Shown piece by piece: positions 19,699 through 24,295 of a stretch of DNA of 24,295 bases; the first letter of the stretch is position 1, and the number at the start of each line of letters is the position of its first letter. This stretch comes from a virus. The position numbers and the translations under genes are program-made. The stretch spans positions 1-24,295 of IMG/VR virus record IMGVR_UViG_3300043395_001166, one strand, 5' to 3'. Below the pieces are notes generated by a model. It ran no database searches, had not been told where the DNA came from, and saw nothing but the letters and a program-made list of their open reading frames with translations.

Positions 19699-20422
19699 TA
19701 CACTTAAACTAAAACGCTCCAATGATAGAAAGGTGGCTAACCTTGTCACAAAAAATGGAAAGCAAGCCGCAATTGCCAACACATTCGGACTACCCGCAGG
19801 AAAAAACTATTCATGTCCTGGCGCTACGAGTGTCTGCGAAACTGTTTGCTATGCTGGCAAATTGGAAAAAATATTCCCAGGAGTAAAAACTAATTTACTT
19901 CATAACTGGGACCTACTTAAAGACGCAGATCTTCAGACTATGTACACTTTACTTTCTGAGATGATTGCAGAATTTAAAACTGATTGTGTAAAGAAAGACG
20001 CACCTATGCTATTCCGTATCCACTGGGACGGAGATTTCTTTAGCGATGAGTACGCACACGCATGGCGTATGGTTATTGAAGAACAACCAGACATTCAATT
20101 CTGGGTATACACACGAGTAAAGTCTGCAGCGCTTATTCTTAAGGATGTATCTAACCTATCACTTTATTTTAGTACTGATAGTGAAAATGTAAAAACTGGT
20201 GTTGACTTAAAAAATCAAAACGGTATTCGTCTTGCATACCTTGCTAAGAATTTTGCAATAGGCCAAGCAGATATGAAAGAAATGATTGGCAAGCCTGGTG
20301 CTAAGTGTCCAGAAAATGCAAAACGCATTCCACTAATTAGCAATGCAGGCTCCGCTTGTGTTTCTTGCTCACTTTGTGTATACTCTAAAGCAGACATAGT
20401 TTTTTCTGCAACTAAGAAATGA
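19682..20422 (+). CDS. gp88-family protein (mycobacteriophage L5 gp88-like)
   Basis: 246 residues. LPAGKNYSCPGATSVCETVC holds C-P-G-A-x-x-x-C-x-x-x-C, followed by YAGKLE; then PMLFRIHWDGDFFSDEYAHA, a series of beta-alpha units (FWVYTRVKS, LSLYFSTDS), and at the end KCPEN and CVSCSLC. These are the hallmarks of the gp88 family of actinophages. Seven or more conserved cysteines and a barrel-like core suggest an iron-sulphur, perhaps radical-SAM-like, enzyme, but this is inference. The start is TTG at 19682 (alternative TTG at 19688); both overlap the previous gene and neither has a strong ribosome site. Confidence 0.75.
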   Translation: MALTTNTLKLKRSNDRKVANLVTKNGKQAAIANTFGLPAGKNYSCPGATSVCETVCYAGKLEKIFPGVKTNLLHNWDLLKDADLQTMYTLLSEMIAEFKTDCVKKDAPMLFRIHWDGDFFSDEYAHAWRMVIEEQPDIQFWVYTRVKSAALILKDVSNLSLYFSTDSENVKTGVDLKNQNGIRLAYLAKNFAIGQADMKEMIGKPGAKCPENAKRIPLISNAGSACVSCSLCVYSKADIVFSATKK

Positions 20423-20658
20423 GTTAAAGTGAGTAATACACAAATTATTTTTTTCTTTTGGTGTTTAGTTCTTTTATTTTTTCTGCAATGATCGCAATGT
20501 GGGCACGTCCGCAAAATCTAATTTGTCAAGTTACGACACGCTTTTAAGATGTGATTAAGGACACACCCAAAATCCTCCCCTGAATTGGTATTTTTGACAT
20601 TTTTCTGCTAAAATTATAATGTAGGAAAAACCCCCACAACAGAAAGGCAAGACCCAAA
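20423..20658. promoter_or_regulatory. control region before the gene at 20659
   Basis: 236 bp without a gene. T-rich part (20449-20483) may help termination. Then GCACGTCC (about 20503), GACACGC (20535-20541), TGTGA-N6-ACACA (20550-20565, one mismatch), and TTGACA (20594-20599) with TATAAT 15 nt further (20615-20620), a short spacer. AGAAAGG precedes the ATG. Confidence 0.5.
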
Positions 20659-20829
20659 ATGACACTTCACGGATACACTTACCAAATTGGTGATTTATTC
20701 ACAACAAGTAAGACAGGCGTTACAGGTCGTATCGCAGGTTTTACACCAATGTCTAATAAGGTTACTAGAGTTAGTCTGGTTTTGGCAAATGGCTCACGCC
20801 GTTTGGCTATGGTCAAGACAAGCAAGTAA
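20659..20829 (+). CDS. small SH3-like protein, paralogue of the gene at 20937
   Basis: 56 residues: MTLHGYTYQIGDLFTTSKTG, VTGRIAGFTP, then RVSLVLANGSRRLAMVKTSK. Aligns with the next gene: Y-x-[IV]-G-D-x-F-T-T-x-K-x-x-[IV]-T-G-x-I, a turn, then V-x-L and a basic end. Short beta strands suggest a small barrel. AGAAAGGC lies about 10 nt before the ATG. Function unknown. Confidence 0.55.
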   Translation: MTLHGYTYQIGDLFTTSKTGVTGRIAGFTPMSNKVTRVSLVLANGSRRLAMVKTSK

Positions 20830-20900
20830 TCTCACATTGTGAGAAATGTCAGAAATGGATTTGACATTTTTATCCCCAAAATGTTATACTTAGGTATAAC
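20830..20900. promoter_or_regulatory. control region between the paralogous small genes
   Basis: A 15-bp palindrome TCTCACATTGTGAGA (20830-20844) starts right after the stop codon. TTGACA (20861-20866), 18 nt, TATACT (20885-20890) follows. GTTATAC-TTAG-GTATAAC (20883-20900) is a perfect inverted repeat covering the -10 box, like a repressor operator. Confidence 0.55.
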
Positions 20901-20936
20901 CAAATAACAACCCCTAACAGAAAAGGAAATAAACAA

Positions 20937-21101
20937 ATGGCAGTAAATACAGCACTATACAAGGTCGGCGACACTTTCACAACACAGAAGTCAAAGATTA
21001 CAGGAACTATCTTGGAAATCAACCCACAGGCTAATGGTAATGTTCGTGTAAAGTTAGATGTAGATGGCAAGGCTCGCTACACAACTTGGACAGCAAAGTA
21101 A
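20937..21101 (+). CDS. small SH3-like protein, paralogue of the gene at 20659
   Basis: 54 residues: MAVNTALYKVGDTFTTQKSK, ITGTILEINP, NGNVRVKLDVDGKARYTT. Paralogue of the previous gene with the same G-D-x-F-T-T-x-K core. AAAAGGAA lies about 8 nt before the ATG. It has its own promoter although the two genes are tandem. Function unknown. Confidence 0.55.
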   Translation: MAVNTALYKVGDTFTTQKSKITGTILEINPQANGNVRVKLDVDGKARYTTWTAK

Positions 21102-21147
21102 TTTAGCAAACGCTAAAAGTCCTGAGCAAGACTACTAAAACTGCTCA
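21102..21147 (+). other. two consecutive stem-loops between genes
   Basis: TTTAGC-AAAC-GCTAAA (21102-21117), then TGAGCA/TGCTCA around a 13-nt loop ending AAAAC (21123-21147). No promoter is visible before the next gene at 21184, so the message runs through them; RNA processing or stabilisation is more likely than termination. Confidence 0.45.
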
Positions 21148-21183
21148 ACACAACCCCCAACTAACAGAAAAGGAAAAGACCCA

Positions 21184-21609
21184 ATGGCAAGAAACGGAAA
21201 ATCTATCAGCGTAAAAATCGCTACACCTAAAGTAATCAAGGCACTAGAAGCCCGTCTAGCAGAACTAGAAAAGAACTACAAGACACAAGGCGAGAACGAG
21301 GCAAAGTATCAGAAAGCCCGTGAGAAGTGGCAAAAGGAAATCGGTAAGTGGGCTATGGCTAACTTTGCTAAGGCAGAGAACCTACGCACTAACTATCGTT
21401 CTTGGAACAAAACCCTAAATGTGGATTTTGACCTCATTGTAAATGAAAGTGATTTCCCTGCTGAACCTGAAAAGGATTTTGAGGTAATTCATACTCACCA
21501 ATACAATGAAATGAAAGAGGAAATCACGAACGCAATTCGTATCCTCAAAATGACAGATGAGGAAGTTGTAAATACTTCCACATACAACGCTATTGCTCGT
21601 TATCTATAA
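21184..21609 (+). CDS. hypothetical protein with coiled coil
   Basis: 141 residues. A basic lead MARNGKSISVKIATPK is followed by a long helix (about 17-60: ALEARLAELEKNYKTQG and EAKYQKAREKWQKEIG). Then FDLIVNESDFPAEPE, and a last helix EMKEEITNAIRILKM. Not recognised; the helical, charged first half suggests a DNA-binding or scaffolding part. AAAAGGAAAAG lies about 6-12 nt before the ATG. Likely cotranscribed with the gene at 20937. Confidence 0.5.
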   Translation: MARNGKSISVKIATPKVIKALEARLAELEKNYKTQGENEAKYQKAREKWQKEIGKWAMANFAKAENLRTNYRSWNKTLNVDFDLIVNESDFPAEPEKDFEVIHTHQYNEMKEEITNAIRILKMTDEEVVNTSTYNAIARYL

Positions 21610-21624
21610 ATAACAGCAACCACC

Positions 21625-21646
21625 TGAGTAAGTGGCTAAACTGCTC
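21625..21646 (+). other. 3' stem-loop of the CCTGAGCA...TGCTC family
   Basis: TGAGTA and CTGCTC, with an 11-nt loop ending AAAC and one G-U pair. Follows the gene at 21184 by 15 nt. A variant member of the family also found at 17468, 21123, 22805 and 24047. Confidence 0.45.
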
Positions 21647-21713
21647 CCCGCAATCCCCCTGCGTTCAAGGCAGAGTTTCTGCGAAAGTCCCCTGGGGGAT
21701 CATAAACGGGTAT

Positions 21714-21743
21714 TTGACAAATGTCAGCCCTGTGCCCTATAAT
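21714..21743 (+). promoter_or_regulatory. combined TTGACA and TGTCAG promoter of the gene at 21777
   Basis: TTGACA (21714-21719), 18 nt, TATAAT (21738-21743): a near-perfect promoter. The spacer contains TGTCAG (21722-21727) exactly 10 nt before the -10 box. It shows how TGTCAG sits relative to a normal -35 box. Just upstream, ATCCCCC and GGGGGAT (about 21,651-21,700) are inverted. Confidence 0.65.
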
Positions 21744-21776
21744 TAAATAAATACCTAAAGAAAGAAGGAAGCCCCC

Positions 21777-22274
21777 ATGGGATTAGATATGTATCTTAGT
21801 GCTAAGAAGCACATGGAAAAAATTGACTGGAAAGCGCTAAGAGATAATGAGGAATTATCTTATTCATCACCTGAAGCCGTTTATCCTAAGTTTAATGATT
21901 TAATGGAACTAACGCAACTAAGTGATGTTGCTACAGATATCTATGGCGCAAGCGTAGAGGTTACCTGTGCCTACTGGCGCAAGGCTAATCAAATTCACAA
22001 ATGGTTTGTCGATAATGTACAACAAGGTGAAGATGATTGTGATAACTACTATGTTTCACAAGATAAATTAATAGAGTTGCTTGCAATATGTAAGCATGCA
22101 TTAGAAACTAAGGACCCTAGCCTGCTACCGCCGCAATCAGGATTTTTCTTTGGCAGTACAGATATTGATGAATGGTATTGGAAAGATTTAGAAAATACTA
22201 TTAGTCAGTTAGAGCGTATCTTTGCTTTACCTGAAGTAGATAAATTATCATTCTACTACACTTCCTCTTGGTAG
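21777..22274 (+). CDS. conserved phage protein (MGLDMYL family)
   Basis: 165 residues. Starts MGLDMYLSAKKHMEK, then VEVTCAYWRKANQIHKWFVD (about 62-81), NVQQGEDDCDNYYVS, and SGFFFGSTDIDEWYWKDLEN (about 121-140). This combination is typical of a widespread phage protein family of unknown function, in T4-like phages and in phages of actinobacteria and enterobacteria. The conserved aromatic and charged residues (YWRK, H, DC, EWYW) look like an active or binding site. AAGAAAGAAGG lies 9-13 nt before the ATG. Single-gene unit with its own strong promoter. Confidence 0.7.
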   Translation: MGLDMYLSAKKHMEKIDWKALRDNEELSYSSPEAVYPKFNDLMELTQLSDVATDIYGASVEVTCAYWRKANQIHKWFVDNVQQGEDDCDNYYVSQDKLIELLAICKHALETKDPSLLPPQSGFFFGSTDIDEWYWKDLENTISQLERIFALPEVDKLSFYYTSSW

Positions 22275-22296
22275 GGGAAGTTAGTAGGATCCAAAA

Positions 22297-22326
22297 TTGA
22301 CAATTGTCAGCGGTACCTAGTACAAT
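22297..22326 (+). promoter_or_regulatory. combined TTGACA and TGTCAG promoter of the gene at 22359
   Basis: TTGACA (22297-22302), 18 nt, TACAAT (22321-22326). The spacer contains TGTCAG (22305-22310), again 10 nt before the -10 box. Confidence 0.65.
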
Positions 22327-22358
22327 TAATAGTAACAACTAACAGAAAGAGGGCCCCC

Positions 22359-22784
22359 ATGGACCAGCAAGAAACAGCAGTAAAGATAGTAAACGCAACA
22401 GAAGACTTTCTTAAGTCAGAAATTGAAAAGAAAGACCAACGCATTCATCAACTAGAAGAGCACATTCAAAAAGTAACACAGCGCTCATATGCAGATTCTG
22501 CAGACCGTAACCGTATCACAGAGGCCATGCAAGAGTGGACCTTGGAGCAATTGGACGAAGGGTCTCTTACAGAATCACAGGCCGAAGAGATTGCAGAAAT
22601 TATTGGCTTTGAGTTAACAAAAGAATTCGAAGTTGAAGTAACTGTAATGTACTCAGTCACTGTTAATGCTCGCACTGAGGAAGAAGCACAGAATGCAATT
22701 CATGATATTGATTTTGATTCTGTTTCTTATAACGACGATTCAATTTCTTATCTGTCATCCTCAATTGACAGAATAGATATTTAG
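22359..22784 (+). CDS. coiled-coil protein with EAxxEEEA-type C-terminal domain
   Basis: 141 residues. N-terminal 45 residues form a coiled coil (FLKSEIEKKDQRIHQLEEHI). The middle (TEAMQEWTLEQLDEGSL, QAEEIAEIIGFEL) is helical and acidic. The C-terminal 50 residues read FEVEVTVMYSVTVNARTEEE and AQNAIHDIDFDSVSYND: a beta strand, then E-E-E-A and a helix, like the small proteins at 15925, 16063 and 18576. It may be an adaptor or oligomerisation module in this family. AGAAAGAGGG lies about 7 nt before the ATG. Confidence 0.55.
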   Translation: MDQQETAVKIVNATEDFLKSEIEKKDQRIHQLEEHIQKVTQRSYADSADRNRITEAMQEWTLEQLDEGSLTESQAEEIAEIIGFELTKEFEVEVTVMYSVTVNARTEEEAQNAIHDIDFDSVSYNDDSISYLSSSIDRIDI

Positions 22785-23009
22785 TAGGGGGCTACTAATA
22801 AACCTGAGCATGTTTTAAAACTGCTCCTTTTTCCCCAAAAAAATGCACGTGGGGTTTATCCACAGGGTTATCCACATGATCAAGATCACATTGTGAATTA
22901 CGACACAGTTACGAAATGTCCGAATTATCCCATGTTTAACTATCCCGATTTGTATTTGTCAGCCTATCCTGCTATACTTGAAATTCAACAACAAAAAGGA
23001 GAAAAACTC
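22785..23009 (+). promoter_or_regulatory. control region of the DUF932 gene with tandem DnaA boxes
   Basis: 225 bp. In order: CCTGAGCA/TGCTC stem-loop (22805-22826) followed by five T; GCACGTGGGG; two direct DnaA boxes TTATCCACA at 22856-22864 and 22868-22876, starts 12 bp apart; TCACATTGTGA (22886-22896); CGACAC; AAATGTCCG; TGTCAG-N10-TATACT (22957-22978). AAAAAGGAG lies about 8 nt before the ATG. Confidence 0.6.
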
Positions 23010-24032
23010 ATGGCACATGACCTAGAAACACAAAACGGAAAAACATCTTTTGCTTCTTTCCGTGAACCTGCTTGGCATGGATTGGGAACTGTCTTCACAG
23101 AAGAAAAAACAACTGCAGAAATGCTAGAGGCTGCAAACCTCAATGGTTGGAATGTTCGTCTGGAAGATTTAGAAACCCCCTCACATCTAACAAGCGACAA
23201 GAACTACCAGTATGTTCTTCGCACTAACCCTACTGATAAAACACAAACTGACATTCTTGGTGTCGTTGGTGAGCGTTATCATGTTTTGCAGAATGAAGAT
23301 TTATTCTCATTCGGTGATAACATTCTAGACGGCGGAGGTCGTTGGGAAACTGCTGGCTCAATCAAGGGTGGTCGTGTTGTATTCGGTGCTCTTGCATTAG
23401 AGCGTGAAACAATTCTAGACCCTAGCGGTGTTGCAGATAAGGTAAAAACTTATTTGCTCATCAACACATCACACGATGGCTCAATCGCAATTCAGGCTTC
23501 AATCACACCAGTGCGTGTTGTCTGCGCTAATACTCTCAACCTTGCTCTTGGTGGCGTAGGTCGTAAGAAAAATAAGGGTATCAAGCAATCTTTCAAGATA
23601 CGCCATACACAAACTGCAAATGGCAAAGTGCAGATTGCTCGTGAAACTCTTGGGCTTGCTAACACTTACATGGACGAATTCGATAAAATGGCTAAGGCTA
23701 TGATTGAGAAGGAAGTTTCTGCTAAGCAATTCAATGACATCATTCTTGCTGCATACGCTAAGCCTGAAAAGGACGCTAAGGGTGCTTTCAAGAAATGGGA
23801 AAATAAAGTTGATACTATCAACGACATCTACACTGGCGAATTCAATGGAATGATTGCTGGTAATGCGTGGGGTGCTTTCAATGCACTTACTGAACGCCTT
23901 GATTGGTATCGCACTGCTCGTGGTGGTTCTAACGAGTCAATCCTCGCAAGTGCAAGTGGTTTTGACCCTGCTATCAACGCAGAAAAAAATCGTTTGCTAA
24001 AAGTTGTGCAAAATGTAATGCAGATTGCATAA
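23010..24032 (+). CDS. DUF932 / phage-plasmid-like protein (TIGR03299 type)
   Basis: 340 residues from the ATG at 23010, chosen for AAAAAGGAG 8 nt upstream; the open frame to 22893 contains the promoter. Early motif MAHDLETQNGKTSFASFREP then AWHGLGTV; middle HDGSIAIQASITPVRVVCAN and LNLALGG; later SFKIRHTQTANGKVQIARET. These are characteristic of the DUF932 family (phage/plasmid-like protein), found in phages and plasmids of many hosts; biochemical role not established, a DNA-metabolism role has been suggested. C-terminal residues (about 240-320) are helical and contain DEFDKMAKAMIEKEVS. Monocistronic with an adjacent tRNA. Confidence 0.8.
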   Translation: MAHDLETQNGKTSFASFREPAWHGLGTVFTEEKTTAEMLEAANLNGWNVRLEDLETPSHLTSDKNYQYVLRTNPTDKTQTDILGVVGERYHVLQNEDLFSFGDNILDGGGRWETAGSIKGGRVVFGALALERETILDPSGVADKVKTYLLINTSHDGSIAIQASITPVRVVCANTLNLALGGVGRKKNKGIKQSFKIRHTQTANGKVQIARETLGLANTYMDEFDKMAKAMIEKEVSAKQFNDIILAAYAKPEKDAKGAFKKWENKVDTINDIYTGEFNGMIAGNAWGAFNALTERLDWYRTARGGSNESILASASGFDPAINAEKNRLLKVVQNVMQIA

Positions 24033-24046
24033 ATAAAAAATTTCCT

Positions 24047-24068
24047 GAGCATGAAATAAAACTGCTCC
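24047..24068 (+). other. 3' stem-loop of the CCTGAGCA...TGCTC family, next to the tRNA
   Basis: TGAGCA and TGCTC around an 11-nt loop ending AAAAC, 15 nt after the DUF932 stop and 3 nt before the first base of the tRNA. Probably a processing element for the tRNA 5' end or a transcript 3' end. Confidence 0.5.
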
Positions 24069-24071
24069 ACT

Positions 24072-24145
24072 GGTCCGTTAGAATAGTTGGTTAGTTCGCT
24101 ACCCTGTCACGGTAGAGGTCACGGGTTCAAGTCCCGTACGGATCG
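24072..24145 (+). tRNA. tRNA-Asp (GTC)
   Basis: 74 nt. Acceptor arms GGTCCGT and ACGGATC pair over 7 bp with one G-U pair. The anticodon stem CTACC/GGTAG encloses CTGTCAC, giving anticodon GTC. The T arm is ACGGG-TTCAAGT-CCCGT. Base 73 is G, the Asp discriminator. No CCA is encoded (the next bases are CAA), so the tail must be added by the host enzyme. Located directly after the DUF932 gene and a stem-loop. Confidence 0.9.
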
Positions 24146-24156
24146 CAATTAATAAA

Positions 24157-24179
24157 TATGCATTGCAGTGCATAAAAAA
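24157..24179 (+). terminator. stem-loop after the tRNA
   Basis: TATGCA-TTGCAG-TGCATA, a 6-bp stem, followed by AAAAAA rather than T. It resembles the stem-loop at 19237-19264 in having A/T outside and CACGT directly after. It may terminate or mark the 3' end. Confidence 0.4.
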
Positions 24180-24216
24180 TCCACGTGAGTACAAACCAGA
24201 CAATTCGGACATATCA

Positions 24217-24291
24217 AAAATGTCAAACCAAAAAATCTTTACGAAGACCATTATTGATCTCCCAAAATGTCAAACCTAAAAATCTTTACGA
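24217..24291. repeat. 28-bp direct repeat pair
   Basis: 24217-24244 and 24264-24291 are 28-bp copies that differ at one base. Each starts AAAATGTCAAACC and ends ATCTTTACGA, with starts 47 bp apart. On the minus strand each contains TTTGACATTTT, the same word as several -35 regions here. The window ends right after the second copy, so more copies may follow. Confidence 0.6.
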
Positions 24292-24295
24292 TAGA

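Noticed and set aside
20215-20514. Minus-strand 99-residue frame inside the gp88-like gene
   Set aside because: Antisense shadow of a well-supported gene; no start signals.
22893-23009. Longer DUF932 protein starting at 22893
   Set aside because: The extension contains the TGTCAG-N10 promoter; the ATG at 23010 has AAAAAGGAG and begins the family's usual N-terminus.
24217-24291. Attachment site or integration signal near the tRNA
   Set aside because: No integrase gene is seen and the repeats do not copy the tRNA 3' end; the tRNA looks like a normal phage-coded one.

Overview
The window reads as the interior of an A/T-rich tailed double-stranded DNA phage genome. The left half (about 1-12,320) is a minus-strand block of tail-fibre, baseplate and adhesin genes. 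It is interrupted by one plus-strand lysin gene (2217-2780) and a six-gene minus-strand metabolic/modification operon (6322 to 2787). The middle (12,586-15,077) holds a holin-like membrane protein, a DHH-like phosphoesterase, an endonuclease VII-like HNH nuclease and small genes of both orientations. The right half (15,415-24,145) is a plus-strand early-type region: about 30 mostly tiny genes in short operons, including a gp88-family protein and a DUF932-family protein, then a tRNA-Asp. Host inference: leaderless transcription, gp88-type and zinc-rich small proteins, and GlxR/CRP-like sites (TGTGA-N6-TCACA) fit a low-GC actinobacterial host, such as a freshwater planktonic lineage. No taxonomic marker is present, so this stays tentative.

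Late region: genes are packed end to end. Eight minus-strand promoters, at the tail-gene, holin and endonuclease VII gene starts, are a bare -10 box, extended as TGn-TATAAT in seven of them. In seven of the eight the box lies exactly 6 or 7 nt from the start codon, so the predicted mRNAs are leaderless. Genes without such a box are joined by TAATG, ATGA or TAGTG overlaps. The block encodes a modular Pro-Thr-linked, cysteine-rich 969-residue adhesin, a collagen-like (Gly-X-Y) fibre protein, three KGDT/RGDT-type baseplate-like proteins and several short fibre or head-fibre proteins. The inserted operon (own TTGACA-17-TAGAAT promoter) encodes two 2OG-Fe(II) oxygenase-like proteins, a glycosyltransferase-like protein, an NAD-dependent epimerase, a zinc-ribbon protein and one unknown. 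This set could modify fibre proteins or glycans.

Early region: each operon is preceded by a composite, partly duplicated intergenic cassette. Its parts are a 3' stem-loop with an AAAAC-ended loop (often CCTGAGCA...TGCTC), a CACGT word, a perfect DnaA box TTATCCACA (often in a palindrome), a CRP/GlxR-like palindrome, a GACACGCC word, and a promoter. The promoter is either TTGACA-type or an unusual TGTCAG-N10-(TAnnnT) type seen at six sites with invariant spacing. Two operons (15,415-16,310 and 17,744-19,229) carry paralogous genes and paralogous control regions, so the gene-plus-control module has been duplicated. The most notable candidates for new biology are this regulatory cassette system, the leaderless late promoters and the possible hydroxylation/glycosylation pathway for phage fibres.
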